DNA from: Chloroflexota bacterium
GTDB lineage: Bacteria > Chloroflexota > Anaerolineae > B4-G1
Assembly: GCA_012514315.1 (NCBI GenBank)
Contig: JAAZAN010000006.1
Location: 1 to 64,000 of the forward strand
DNA: 64,000 bases
Direction of reading: 5' to 3'
In this document: piece by piece, positions 1 to 9,650 of the stretch
How positions within the stretch are numbered: the stretch's first letter is position 1
How the letters are laid out: every line of letters begins with the position of its first letter
Program-made: the position numbers and the translations under genes
The notes under the pieces: generated by a model
What the model was told of the DNA's origin: nothing
Databases searched by the model: none
Seen by the model: only the letters and a program-made list of their open reading frames with translations

Positions 1-26
1 TCCTCATTGCCCGAGAGCGCGTGCGG

Positions 27-35
27 TGGTATAAT
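27..35 (+). promoter_or_regulatory. extended -10 promoter, apparently leaderless
   Basis: TGG-TATAAT at 27-35 is a perfect extended -10 element. The GTG of the next gene lies only 8 bases beyond it, so transcription should begin at or within a few bases of the start codon, and no Shine-Dalgarno sequence fits in between. The -35 region is mostly outside the window. Confidence 0.6.
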
Positions 36-43
36 CAGCCCTC

Positions 44-1093
44 GTGAGACAAACACGCCTGTTGGTCAGCATAGTTGTCAGCGCGGTCAGCCTTGTCTTG
101 GCCGCGTTGGGCATCGATTGGAGCAGGGTGGGGCAGGTATTCGAGCAGGCCGACCTCAGATACCTCGCGCTGGCGACAATCGCTCTTCTGGGCTTTGTGG
201 TGGCCCGGTCTGTCCGTTGGCGGATTCTGCTCGGGGACCGTGTAGGTCTCCGAACCGTCTTCGCGGTGACGAACATCGGCTACCTGGTGAGCAACGTGTT
301 CCCATTTCGTCTGGGCGACCCTACGCGGGCCGTCATTGTGGCATTGGGCAGAACGGTGCCCTTGAGCACTGCGTTGTCGACGGTGGTCGTTGAACGGACG
401 CTCGACATGTTCGTCGTCGTTGTATTGTTAGGCGCAACGCTTCCTTTCGTGAGTGATGCAGGTTGGACGCGAGTAGCGGGTCTCGTCGGTGGGGGGGCGA
501 GCATTGTCGCACTGATCATATTCTTTGTCCTGGCACGCTGGCCGCAGCTGGGCCAGCGTGTCGTGCGGCACGTGACGGCGCACACACCGTCTCTGAACAA
601 GGATCGCTGGCACAGGGCGATTGATGGGGCGCTGGAAGGGTTTGCGGCGTTGGGTTCGCCGAGCCGACTGATTACCACAGCCGCATGGTCGCTGGTGGCG
701 TGGGCGTGCAGTGTCGGATTCTATCGTGCGGTGCTTCAAAGCTTCGTCGACTCACCAACCTGGCTTCAGGCAGCGTTTCTCACTTGTGCAATCAGTTTTG
801 CTGTGGCGTTGCCCTCATCGCCAGGTGCTCTGGGCGTCTTCCAGACAGTCGCCCGTTACATGCTTCAAGTGCCTTTCGGCATTCGCGGTGAACAAGCGGT
901 TTCAGTGGCTTTCGGGGCACATGCACTGATGTACGTCATGATGTGCCTATTGGGCATCCTCGGTCTGGCTCAACTTAATCTGTCTTTCGCCAGTCTGCGT
1001 CGGGCGGTTGGCTCAGCCGTGAGTCGCGTCGACGACCCCTCTAGCATCGCCCTGGTCTCCGAAGGCGTGTCGACCGTTTCGGGGGAGGAGTAG
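44..1093 (+). CDS. LPTi/UPF0104 flippase-like integral membrane protein
   Basis: A 349-residue polytopic protein with about eight hydrophobic segments. It belongs to the lysylphosphatidylglycerol synthase transmembrane-region family (UPF0104, PF03706-like): an RLGDPTRA motif near residue 92 is followed by ERTLD near residue 118, matching the family's R-G-[ED]..R and ER..D pattern. Stand-alone members are thought to act as lipid or lipid-linked glycan flippase-like proteins; the exact substrate is unknown. GTG is the start because a perfect -10 sits just upstream and leaves no room for a longer ORF. The next gene, a GT4 glycosyltransferase, follows after 7 bases, so the two probably share a transcript for surface glycolipid synthesis. 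Confidence 0.8.
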   Translation: MRQTRLLVSIVVSAVSLVLAALGIDWSRVGQVFEQADLRYLALATIALLGFVVARSVRWRILLGDRVGLRTVFAVTNIGYLVSNVFPFRLGDPTRAVIVALGRTVPLSTALSTVVVERTLDMFVVVVLLGATLPFVSDAGWTRVAGLVGGGASIVALIIFFVLARWPQLGQRVVRHVTAHTPSLNKDRWHRAIDGALEGFAALGSPSRLITTAAWSLVAWACSVGFYRAVLQSFVDSPTWLQAAFLTCAISFAVALPSSPGALGVFQTVARYMLQVPFGIRGEQAVSVAFGAHALMYVMMCLLGILGLAQLNLSFASLRRAVGSAVSRVDDPSSIALVSEGVSTVSGEE

Positions 1094-1100
1094 CATCGAT

Positions 1101-2270
1101 TTGCGCGTACTCATCGTACTGACCTACTATAGGCCGCACACGAGCGGACTCACGATATACGCTGAACGACTGGCGCGTGGCCTGGCTGCACTGGGACACG
1201 ATGTCACCATTCTGACATCGCGGTTTGATCGTTCCTTGCCTGTTGCGTCGGTTGAGAATGGCATCCACGTTGTGCGTGCCCCGGTTCTGTTCAGAGTCAG
1301 TAAGGGCGTTATTATGCCGACCTTTGGTTGGTTGGCCACGAGGCTGGTTCGCGAGGCAGATGTCGTGAGCGTGCACTTGCCTCAGTTCGATGCCGCCGGT
1401 GTGGCCGCCCGCGGTCGGCTGTTCGGGAAGCCCACTGTGTTGACGTATCATTGCGATCTGAAGCTTCCCAGAGGATGGTTCAACCGGGTGGTCAACAGTG
1501 TGGTCCGCGTGATGAACCACCTGAGCGGCGCCTGGGCTGATGCCGTGGTTGCCTATACCCAGGACTTCGCTGAAGCGTCGCCCTTCCTCCAGAAGTTCGG
1601 TAGCAAGGTGCGCGTAATCTCACCGCCTGTCGAGATCCCAGAGGTCGGGGCCGGTGCGGTGGCGGCATTTGCCAGGATGCATGACCTGGAGAATGCGCAC
1701 CCTGTGATTGGAATGGCCGCGCGCATGGCATCCGAGAAGGGTGTTGAGGTGTTGCTCACAGCCATGCCAGCGATTCTGGATCGGTACCCAAGCGCCCAGG
1801 TCCTATTCGCTGGACAGTTCCGAAATGTACTGGGCGAGGAGGCCTATGCCGACAGACTCAGGCCACTGCTTGAACGGCACAAGGATCATTGGCAGTTTCT
1901 GGGGGTCCTCAATCCTCAACAGATGGCCGCCTTCTACCCGAATGTCGACGTGATTGTCGTCCCCAGCCTGAACTCGACCGAATCCTTCGGCCTGGTGCAG
2001 GTCGAGGCGATGCTGTGCGGGACGCCTGCCATTGCGAGTGATCTGCCTGGCGTTCGGCAGCCGGTCCGTCAATCTGGCATGGGTGAGGTTGTCCCAGTGG
2101 GAGACAGCGACGCACTGGCAGAGGCCATTGCCCGCGTGGTCGACGCGCGAGCCAACTACCTCCGTCACCGCGATGAGATTGTCCGCCTCTGGAGCACGGA
2201 GAGCACCGCGTGGGACTACGAGAGTCTCTTCCAGGAACTACTGGGGGCTGATGGCGGCTATGTCGGATAG
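1101..2270 (+). CDS. GT4-family glycosyltransferase (GT-B fold)
   Basis: A 389-residue cytosolic glycosyltransferase. The N-terminal Rossmann half opens with RVLIVLTYYRPHTSG, usual for GT4 enzymes that act on lipid-linked acceptors. The C-terminal half carries Arg208 and Lys213 (nucleotide-sugar phosphate binding) and the EX7E motif at Glu294-Glu302 inside ESFGLVQVE. Specificity cannot be read from sequence, though mannosyl or phosphatidylinositol-type acceptors are common in this group. The start is TTG, with GGGGGAGGAG ending 10 bases upstream. It overlaps the following methyltransferase start, which indicates translational coupling. Confidence 0.88.
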   Translation: MRVLIVLTYYRPHTSGLTIYAERLARGLAALGHDVTILTSRFDRSLPVASVENGIHVVRAPVLFRVSKGVIMPTFGWLATRLVREADVVSVHLPQFDAAGVAARGRLFGKPTVLTYHCDLKLPRGWFNRVVNSVVRVMNHLSGAWADAVVAYTQDFAEASPFLQKFGSKVRVISPPVEIPEVGAGAVAAFARMHDLENAHPVIGMAARMASEKGVEVLLTAMPAILDRYPSAQVLFAGQFRNVLGEEAYADRLRPLLERHKDHWQFLGVLNPQQMAAFYPNVDVIVVPSLNSTESFGLVQVEAMLCGTPAIASDLPGVRQPVRQSGMGEVVPVGDSDALAEAIARVVDARANYLRHRDEIVRLWSTESTAWDYESLFQELLGADGGYVG

Positions 2271-3129
2271 GGGAGGATTGTCATCGGGTGGGGCGCACAT
2301 CGAATCGCCGCCCGTGTTGAACGGAGTCAGCGGCGCTGAGGACTGGCTCTGGCTCCATCTGAGGGACCTTCCGGCCTTCCGTGCGCTGCTGCGGGCAGTT
2401 GAGTCAAGCTTCTACGCTGACCTGCCGCTTGAGCGTCCGATTCTAGATCTGGGGTGTGGAGATGGGCACTTTGGATCAGTCACGTTCCCGAGGGGTTTGG
2501 ATGTAGGTTTCGACCCTTGGCTCAAGCCGCTTCGTGAGGCCACACGTCAGCGGGGCCACGCCTACAGGATGCTGTCTCAGGCCGATGGATCACAAATGCC
2601 ATTCGCTGACCACTCATTTGCCACGGTGATCAGCAACTCGGTGCTGGAGCATATCCCTGATGTAATGCCTGTGCTGCGGGAGGTCACAAGGGTGCTCCAG
2701 CCCGGTGGGCGCTTCTACTTCTGTGTTCCAGGCCCTATGTTCTTGCCCTATCTGTCGGTGGGACGATTACTCGATCAAGTGGGGCTGCGGCCTCTGGGAG
2801 ACGCATACAGACGTTTCTTCAACCGCATCTCGCGGCACCATCATTGTGACGGCGCTGAGGTCTGGGCCAGTCGTCTGACAGCATGTGGCCTGGTGCTCGA
2901 CCGAGCCTGGACGTATTTCCCGCGGAGCGCCGTCGCTGCGCTGGAATGGGGGCACTACCTGGGACTGCCCTCAGCCGTGTCGAAGGCACTTATGGGGCGT
3001 TGGGTGCTGGCGCCCGTGCGCGCCAACCTGAGGCTCACTGAGCTGCTTGTTCGGCCGGCGTTCAGGCGCTCGTTGGAAGCGAATACGGATGAGGGAGCCT
3101 ACCTATTTGTGGTGGCCCGCCGCCCATAG
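2251..3129 (+). CDS. class I SAM-dependent methyltransferase
   Basis: About 292 residues. The SAM-binding motif I, LDLGCGDGHFG, is at residues 65-75; a motif resembling post-II/III (SNSVLEHIPD...EVTRVLQPGG) follows, as in the Methyltransf_11 group. Such enzymes in glycan clusters commonly methylate sugars or lipid carriers; that is inference here. The frame is open upstream inside the GT4 gene, but sequence before ATG 2251 has no methyltransferase character. ATG 2260 is an equally possible start. The gene overlaps the GT4 gene by about 20 bases. The C-terminal 100 residues resemble lipid-acting methyltransferases with hydrophobic stretches. Confidence 0.8.
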   Translation: MAAMSDRGGLSSGGAHIESPPVLNGVSGAEDWLWLHLRDLPAFRALLRAVESSFYADLPLERPILDLGCGDGHFGSVTFPRGLDVGFDPWLKPLREATRQRGHAYRMLSQADGSQMPFADHSFATVISNSVLEHIPDVMPVLREVTRVLQPGGRFYFCVPGPMFLPYLSVGRLLDQVGLRPLGDAYRRFFNRISRHHHCDGAEVWASRLTACGLVLDRAWTYFPRSAVAALEWGHYLGLPSAVSKALMGRWVLAPVRANLRLTELLVRPAFRRSLEANTDEGAYLFVVARRP

Positions 3130-3216
3130 TGTGAGCGCGGTCTAGCCGCGACCTTTGGAAGCGTGCGAATCGCCAAGAGTAGAGTAGTCACAGACTAGCC
3201 GAGGTGTGTTGCGCTC

Positions 3217-5217
3217 GTGGACGAATCCACCCTGCTGCGTCGCCTGCTCCTGCTGATCGGGCTGACGGCGGCTCTACTGGGACAGTGCTTTCTCTTCCGT
3301 CGTGGCGAGGATTTCCGCGATGGGCTGCTGATGTGGGGCGCAGCAGTGCTCGCCTTCGCGCTGCTGCTTCGGAGCCGGCACTGGGGGAAGAAAGGGCAGC
3401 GCTCAGTGCCGGCGCCGAGGGCTGAATTTAGGCTCCGGCTTGTGCGCGGCGTGATCGCTACCCTCGGAGCCCTCGCGTCATTCATTGCGGCTGGGTCGGC
3501 AGTACGTCGACCTTCAGACCAAGACTTCAGCGATCTGCTGGCACTCTGGATAGTTGGATCGGTCTGGTTTGTTGTGGCGTTTGTCCCAGTTCCACCGCTT
3601 TCGAGTCTCCGGGTTCGCCTGGTCCGATGGTGCAGGACCCACGCCTGGGAAGGTATATTGGTCGTGACGCTGGTCACTTCGGCGCTGCTGGTGAGGAGCA
3701 TTGGACTAGAGCGGGCTCCAGCCAATCTGGGGGGTGACGAGGGGACGTGGGGATTGGAGGGCGCCGCGATGCTCACTGGCGGTCGCGTGGCCAATCCATT
3801 CTGCACGCGTTGGTTGGCATTTCCCAGCCTCTCATTCCTGGCCACGGGCATTGTGATGCGGCTCGCTGGCACAACTGTCTCGGGCGTACGTTTGCTGTCT
3901 GCCGTCGTGGGCGCGCTCTCGGTTGCAGGCGCCTTCGCGTTAGCGCGCGAGCTGTTTGGGAAGCGTGTCGCTCTCTATGCTACGGTATTCCTGGCCTTTG
4001 GCCATTACCACATCCACTACAGCCGACTGGCATACAATAACATCGGAGATGCGCTCTGTGTCAGTGCGGCGCTGTGGTTCCTCGTGCGGGGTCTGCGCCG
4101 TGCAAGGGCTATCGATTTCGCCCTCTCGGGCGCCGCCATCGGCCTGGGCTGGTATGGCTACTTCGGAGCGCGACTCATCGGCATCATAGTAGTTATCTAT
4201 CTAGCTGTGCGCGCCGCACGTGAGTGCTCCTTCCTCAATCGGTACGGGTGGCTGGTAGCTGTCATGGTTGGATCCGCGGCTGTTGTGGTGGCTCCCCTGA
4301 TGGTCCACTATGGCCTACACCCAGAGGAGTTCGCTGCCCGATCCAGTCAGGTCAGCATCTTCGGATCCGGCTGGTTGACGAATGAGGTCGCAGTGACGGG
4401 GCGGAGCGCGGCCGAGCTGCTTCTGGACCAGTGCTGGAAGTCGATATCTGCCTTTCACTACACGCTGGATCCCACCTTCATCTACAGGCCGACCGTACCG
4501 CTATTGGATGCCGCAAGTGGCATCTTCCTCGTGCTGGGCATCATCTGGTTCCTGGGCCATATGCGCTACCCGGGAAGCCAGTTGCACATGATATGGCTTG
4601 CGCTTGCGCTGGTTCTCGGCTGGGTCATCACCGAGAACCCTCCAGCCAGTCAACGTCTGGTTATCGTGACGCCATTGCTCGCGATTGCTGCAGGAGTTGG
4701 ACTGAACTGGGTGGTCATCAGCGCGGAAGCTCTCATCATCGGAGACAGACGACTATGGCATGGCCTCGCTTCGTTGTGTCTCGTCGCAGTTGGAGCGTGG
4801 AATGTACAGTACTACTTTCTCGACTACACGCCAACGCGTGTCTACGGGAATCCGACCGCGGAAGTGGCGACCGATCTGGCGCGTGCGCTGAATCAGCGAG
4901 CGGATGACTGCGTCGTGTACTTACACGCTTCACCGTTCATGTACTGGGATTTCGCCACAATCCAGTTCATGGCACCCGATGTGACGGGCTTCGACGTGCC
5001 AATGCCCGGCGACGACTCCTTACCGCTTGTCGAACCGGATCCGGTGCGCTGCAATCGATTCGCGTTCTTACCTGAGCGAATGGACGAGATGGCAGCGGTC
5101 CGCGAACGGCACCCGGGCGGAGTCCAGTGGACACTGTTCTCTGAGCACGATGGTCGCCCGATTCTCTATGTTTATGACGTGGCCGCGCGGCAGCAGCCTG
5201 CCGATACCGCTCAGTGA
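3217..5217 (+). CDS. GT39-like (PMT/ArnT-type) membrane glycosyltransferase
   Basis: A 666-residue polytopic protein. The first extracytoplasmic loop contains LGGDEGTWG with the acidic pair Asp174-Glu175, the position of the catalytic Asp-Glu in PMT_2/GT39 enzymes that use polyprenyl-phosphate sugars. About five extra hydrophobic segments (residues 1-165) precede the canonical domain, which is unusual. A soluble C-terminal domain of about 130 residues ends the protein, as is usual in bacterial relatives. It heads a run of four large membrane proteins spaced 13, 19 and 10 bases apart, so they are likely one operon. The GTG start has no strong Shine-Dalgarno sequence. Confidence 0.8.
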   Translation: MDESTLLRRLLLLIGLTAALLGQCFLFRRGEDFRDGLLMWGAAVLAFALLLRSRHWGKKGQRSVPAPRAEFRLRLVRGVIATLGALASFIAAGSAVRRPSDQDFSDLLALWIVGSVWFVVAFVPVPPLSSLRVRLVRWCRTHAWEGILVVTLVTSALLVRSIGLERAPANLGGDEGTWGLEGAAMLTGGRVANPFCTRWLAFPSLSFLATGIVMRLAGTTVSGVRLLSAVVGALSVAGAFALARELFGKRVALYATVFLAFGHYHIHYSRLAYNNIGDALCVSAALWFLVRGLRRARAIDFALSGAAIGLGWYGYFGARLIGIIVVIYLAVRAARECSFLNRYGWLVAVMVGSAAVVVAPLMVHYGLHPEEFAARSSQVSIFGSGWLTNEVAVTGRSAAELLLDQCWKSISAFHYTLDPTFIYRPTVPLLDAASGIFLVLGIIWFLGHMRYPGSQLHMIWLALALVLGWVITENPPASQRLVIVTPLLAIAAGVGLNWVVISAEALIIGDRRLWHGLASLCLVAVGAWNVQYYFLDYTPTRVYGNPTAEVATDLARALNQRADDCVVYLHASPFMYWDFATIQFMAPDVTGFDVPMPGDDSLPLVEPDPVRCNRFAFLPERMDEMAAVRERHPGGVQWTLFSEHDGRPILYVYDVAARQQPADTAQ

Positions 5218-5230
5218 TTCAGGAATCTCT

Positions 5231-8200
5231 ATGACCCCAACACCTAAGCACCGCAACAAGGTCTTCATAGCCGCCGCACTTCTTGTGATACTCGCTGTGG
5301 CCGCTTATCTTCGGCTCTACGGGCTCAATTGGGATGAGGGGGAGTGGATCCATCCCGATGAGGGGCATATGCGGATGGTGAACGCCGTGATCCAATTCCC
5401 CTCCGAACCTGCAGTCTACTTCGATACGCACAGATCACCTCTCAATTCGCTGAACAGTGGGATGCCCTATAGCTACGGCACCTTGCCCTTGTTCGCCACT
5501 CGATTGACTGGTGAGCTGATGAATCGGGCGTGCGAGTCGCCGACACAAGGCCTCGGGTGGGCTGTGACCGAGTTCCTGCTGGGCGGAGACGCGTCTCAGT
5601 GCGCCCCCGGCACGTTCACAGGCAGCCGGAGCGCCGTCGTCGGCCGTGCTCTCTCGGCTCTGGCCGATCTAGGCACCGTATTGCTGGTCTTCTTCATCGG
5701 CCGGCGTCTGTTGGGCGACCTCGCCGGTGTGGTTGCCTCTGGCTTGGCCGCATTCACTGCATTCACGATCCAGCAGGCGCATTTCTTCACAGTTGATAGT
5801 ATTGCCTGCTTCTTCACCACAGCCGTTGCCCTATTCTCGCTTCGTGCGAGTCACACCGGCGCGTGGCGCGACTTCATCCTGGCGGGTCTGATGGTTGGAT
5901 TAGCAGCCGGCTGCAAGATCGATGGAGTCTTCTCAGCAATGCTTGTGGCGTTGGCGGCAGCCAAGTACCTGTTCGACGAGCGAGCAGCGCGGTGGGCGCA
6001 GCGTGCCCCCACGATCCTCGGATCGCTCGTGTTGGCGGGAATCCTGGCGTTTGCCGCGTTCAGGTCTGTGCAGCCCTATGCGTTCGAGGGGCCGGGCTTC
6101 TTCGGTATACGCCCCAATCCCGAGTGGTTTGGTCGGCTGAGGCAAATTGTGGCTGAGCAGAGCGGGGAACTGGACTATCCCTCCGGGAGACAGTGGACCG
6201 ATCGAGCTCCGATCGTGTTCTCCTGGATGAATATGGTGGTCTGGGGCATGGGCCTACCGCTGGGACTGGCAGCCTGGGCGGGGTGGGCGGTGTCCGGATA
6301 CCGCCTGCTACGAGGTGACCGAACCTACCTGGTGCTCTGGGTCTACACTACGGCGATCTTCGTATACCAGTCGACTCGCTGGGTGAAGGCCATGCGCTAC
6401 ATGCTCTCACTCTACCCGCTCTTCGTGGTCTTCGCGGTTCTACTACTGGTAACGCTAGCTGTGCGAGCGACCCGGCGCTGGCAGCGTTGGGTGGTCATAG
6501 CCGTCTCCGGCGTCGTAGGCGCCGGCGCCATTATGTGGTCAGTGGCCATCTTCTCCATCTACCAGCGCCCGCATACGCGTCTGGCGGCGTCGCGCTGGAT
6601 CTACGAGAATGTTCCCGAAGGCTCGACAGTCGCCAATGAGCACTGGGACTGGGGACTACCACTCAGAATCGACGGACACAATCCGTTCAGCGGTATGTAC
6701 CACGGTATCGAGATGGAGAACTACAATGAAGATACGGTTCAGAAGCGTGAACAGCTCATCGGTTGGCTGGACGAGGCGGACTACGTGTTCCTCGCGAGCA
6801 ACCGATTGTATGCGTCGATCCCGCGGATACCCGCGCGGTACCCTCTCACAACCCTATACTACAGATCTCTGTTCAATGGGACACTGGGTTTCGAGCTAGT
6901 CGGGGACTTCACGTCCTATCCGGCCATCGGGCCGTTCCTGTTTCCTGATCAGGAGAACCCATTTCCCATGGTCGAGCCACGATACCGCTCGCAGTCAGTG
7001 CCATTTCGGATCAGCTTGCCGGCGGCTGAGGAGGCGTTCGGTGTGTATGATCATCCACGCGTGTTGATCTTCCGCAAGACCCATGCATATTCGCACGAGA
7101 GAGCGCGTGACCTGTTCTGGTCCGTTGACGTCGACCGGGCATTGCACGGACTCAAGGCCGTGGACGCCAGCGCAGCCCCCGGCATGCTGGAGTTTGACGA
7201 GCAGGTCTGGGCCGATCAGCGAGCTGGAGGAACCTGGGCAGAGATGTTCAGTCGAGATAGCCTTCTGAACCGATATCCCGCGCTTGCGGCGGTTGCGTGG
7301 TGGGCTGTTGTGTTAGGCCTCGGATGGATATCGGTTCCTATCGCATTCGTCGCTCTGCCCGATCTGGTAGATCGCGGATACGGACTCTCGAAAACGCTGG
7401 GTGTCCTGCTACTGGCGTACGGCACCTGGCTATGCGCCAGCGCGCGCGTGCTGCCCAACACACGGGGAACCATCGTGCGCATACTCATTCTCTTGGTCGC
7501 CGTCGGTCTGGGCGTGGGATGGATGAAACGCCGTGAGCTTGCGGCATATGTCCGGGAGCGGTGGAGGACGATTGTGCTCACCGAATTGTGCTTTGCCGGT
7601 CTGTACAGCGCATGGTTGGTGATCCGCCTCGTGAATCCCGACCTGTGGCACCCTGTTGTAGGCGGCGAGAAGCCTATGGACTTCGCTTACTTCAACGCCG
7701 TGCTGAAGACAACCTGGTTTCCAGCCTACAATCCATGGTACGCGGGCAGCTATGTCAACTACTACTACTTTGGTTTCGTCATCGTTGGAACACTGACGAA
7801 GCTCGTAGGTACAGTGCCTTCGGTCGCCTACAACCTGGCGATTCCTACGTTGTATGCGCTGACGGGAGTGGGCGCCTTCAGCGTCGCGTACAACCTCGCG
7901 CACGGCAGCATACGCGCCGGGCTGTCTTCTCTGGGTTTCGCCGTGCTGCTCGGCAACCTGGGGGTCGTGCGTCTGGTTCGAAACGGCCTGATCCGGTTGG
8001 GTGGAGGCCTTCCATTTCCGTCAAGGATACCAGGGTTCGCCGAGACGGTTGCGGCGCTCCGCGGCCTGTGGCAGATCATTGCGCACGGCGCGCGCCTGAC
8101 GTTCCGTCCCGAGTCGTGGTACTGGGACCCCACGCGAATCATCCCGGCTACTCCTGGCGAAGCTGGGCCGATTACGGAGTTTCCCGCCTTCACGTTCCTG

Positions 8201-9631
8201 TACGCCGACCTACACGCCCATATGATCGCTCTGCCGATCACTCTGCTAGCCTTGGGGTGTGCAGTGCAGTGGGTCCGCACCCATCGTGTCCATTGGAGCA
8301 GCTACGCAGTGGGTGCGCTGGCGATCGGAGCTCTGCGACCCACCAACACGTGGGACTACCCGACGTATCTGGTACTTGGCTGTGCGGCGATACTGCTGAG
8401 TAGCCTCACCAAGAGGCCCAACTCGGTCAGGCTGTGGCCGTCCCTCAAATCAGCGCTGCTGTCCTGCGGCGCCCTCGTGCTGATGACATCGGTGCTGTTC
8501 TTGCCATACACGCGCCACTATGCTCCTGGCTACACATCGGTGGACCTCTGGAGGGGATCGAGAACCCCATTCGACATCTACCTCTGGATGTGGGGTATCC
8601 TGCTGGCGCCCATCGTGACGCAACTCGTTCTGGAGATCAAGGATGCCGGACGTCAATGGTCGCGACGCTCCCTTCTAACCCAGTTACTCCTGGCCTTGGT
8701 GATCGCCTCGTGTGGGCTGGTCGCACTATTGACAGTCAACGGTGGTCCACCGCCGATATCCGCATTGGTTATCCCACTCGGAATTGCCTGTGCATGGCTG
8801 GTGGTCTCACACGACCGCCTGGCCGATCGGAGGCTGATGTGGTTTGCTGTTGGGAGTGGGCTGGCTCTGACTCTGATGGTTGAGTTGATCGTTCTCAGGG
8901 GTGACATCGGCAGAATGAACACGGTGTTCAAGTTCTATCTGCAGGTGTGGGTACTTCTATCTGTCGCTGGCGGCGTCTGTCTAGCTGCGATTGCAGACCG
9001 TTCACCGGGCTGGCGCTGGGACCGGGCGGCACTCTGGTGGGGCGGTATAGCGTTGCTGATCGCTGGGGGGGCGCTCTTCATCCCCATGGGAGTTCGAGCA
9101 AGGGCGATCGACCGAATCTCAAACCGGACCGGTCTGACGCTGGATGGCGCCGCCTTCATGGAACACAGCGAGGTGTTCGATGGCGATCCTTCGCGCGACG
9201 CTATCCCGATCCCTCTGCACGGTGACCACCTGGCCATTCGGTGGCTGCAGGACAACGTCATTGGTTCGCCCGTCATCATCGAGGGGCTGGGTCACCGCGA
9301 ATATCTGTGGGCCAACCGCGTCTCGATCTACACAGGCCTCCCTACGGTGATTGGATGGCGTTGGCACCAGGTGCAGCAGAGGGCGGCCTTGCCTGAAGCA
9401 ATGGTTCAGTGGCGCCGGGATGATGTGCGCGAGTTCTACTCAACGCTGTCAGTGCCTAAAGCGGTTCAGATCCTCGAACGTTACGAGGTGAAGTATGTCT
9501 ACCTTGGCGCATATGAACGTGCCTACTACGATCCACTAGGTCTGGGTAAGTTCGATGACATGGTAGATCGGGGGATCCTGCAACTGGTCTATGACGCCGA
9601 AGAAGTGCGCATCTACGAGTTCCGAAGCTAA
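5231..9631 (+). CDS. GT39 glycosyltransferase fused to a YYY (DUF2298) membrane domain
   Basis: A 1466-residue giant membrane protein with two homology units. Residues 1 to about 640 are a GT39/PMT_2-type unit whose first loop has WDEGEWIHPDEGH (Asp43-Glu44). From about residue 690 the protein is a YYY/DUF2298 unit with VGGEKPMDFAYFNAV, NYYYFGF near 842, FPAFTFLYADLHAHM near 980 and GRMNTVFKFYLQVW near 1227, then a periplasmic tail. The AGGA at 5221-5224 and ATG at 5231 set the start; the frame is open further upstream only inside the previous gene. The YYY family's reaction is not established, but extracytoplasmic glycosyl transfer is a reasonable inference. The next gene is a free-standing paralogue of the second half. 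Confidence 0.85.
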   Translation: MTPTPKHRNKVFIAAALLVILAVAAYLRLYGLNWDEGEWIHPDEGHMRMVNAVIQFPSEPAVYFDTHRSPLNSLNSGMPYSYGTLPLFATRLTGELMNRACESPTQGLGWAVTEFLLGGDASQCAPGTFTGSRSAVVGRALSALADLGTVLLVFFIGRRLLGDLAGVVASGLAAFTAFTIQQAHFFTVDSIACFFTTAVALFSLRASHTGAWRDFILAGLMVGLAAGCKIDGVFSAMLVALAAAKYLFDERAARWAQRAPTILGSLVLAGILAFAAFRSVQPYAFEGPGFFGIRPNPEWFGRLRQIVAEQSGELDYPSGRQWTDRAPIVFSWMNMVVWGMGLPLGLAAWAGWAVSGYRLLRGDRTYLVLWVYTTAIFVYQSTRWVKAMRYMLSLYPLFVVFAVLLLVTLAVRATRRWQRWVVIAVSGVVGAGAIMWSVAIFSIYQRPHTRLAASRWIYENVPEGSTVANEHWDWGLPLRIDGHNPFSGMYHGIEMENYNEDTVQKREQLIGWLDEADYVFLASNRLYASIPRIPARYPLTTLYYRSLFNGTLGFELVGDFTSYPAIGPFLFPDQENPFPMVEPRYRSQSVPFRISLPAAEEAFGVYDHPRVLIFRKTHAYSHERARDLFWSVDVDRALHGLKAVDASAAPGMLEFDEQVWADQRAGGTWAEMFSRDSLLNRYPALAAVAWWAVVLGLGWISVPIAFVALPDLVDRGYGLSKTLGVLLLAYGTWLCASARVLPNTRGTIVRILILLVAVGLGVGWMKRRELAAYVRERWRTIVLTELCFAGLYSAWLVIRLVNPDLWHPVVGGEKPMDFAYFNAVLKTTWFPAYNPWYAGSYVNYYYFGFVIVGTLTKLVGTVPSVAYNLAIPTLYALTGVGAFSVAYNLAHGSIRAGLSSLGFAVLLGNLGVVRLVRNGLIRLGGGLPFPSRIPGFAETVAALRGLWQIIAHGARLTFRPESWYWDPTRIIPATPGEAGPITEFPAFTFLYADLHAHMIALPITLLALGCAVQWVRTHRVHWSSYAVGALAIGALRPTNTWDYPTYLVLGCAAILLSSLTKRPNSVRLWPSLKSALLSCGALVLMTSVLFLPYTRHYAPGYTSVDLWRGSRTPFDIYLWMWGILLAPIVTQLVLEIKDAGRQWSRRSLLTQLLLALVIASCGLVALLTVNGGPPPISALVIPLGIACAWLVVSHDRLADRRLMWFAVGSGLALTLMVELIVLRGDIGRMNTVFKFYLQVWVLLSVAGGVCLAAIADRSPGWRWDRAALWWGGIALLIAGGALFIPMGVRARAIDRISNRTGLTLDGAAFMEHSEVFDGDPSRDAIPIPLHGDHLAIRWLQDNVIGSPVIIEGLGHREYLWANRVSIYTGLPTVIGWRWHQVQQRAALPEAMVQWRRDDVREFYSTLSVPKAVQILERYEVKYVYLGAYERAYYDPLGLGKFDDMVDRGILQLVYDAEEVRIYEFRS

Positions 9632-9650
9632 GGGGCACGGGGCGACGTAG

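Noticed and set aside
3133-3152. CGCGG/CCGCG hairpin after the methyltransferase gene
   Set aside because: Five-base stem followed by only three Ts; too weak to call a terminator inside a likely operon.
5027-5230. Upstream extension of the GT39-YYY frame
   Set aside because: It lies in a shifted frame inside the preceding GT39 gene and its residues have no hydrophobic start; ATG 5231 has its own ribosome-binding site.
7561-8403. Open frame of 280 codons overlapping the GT39-YYY gene
   Set aside because: It is a shifted frame inside a coding region with clear family motifs; the product is Arg-rich and without hydrophobic or domain pattern.
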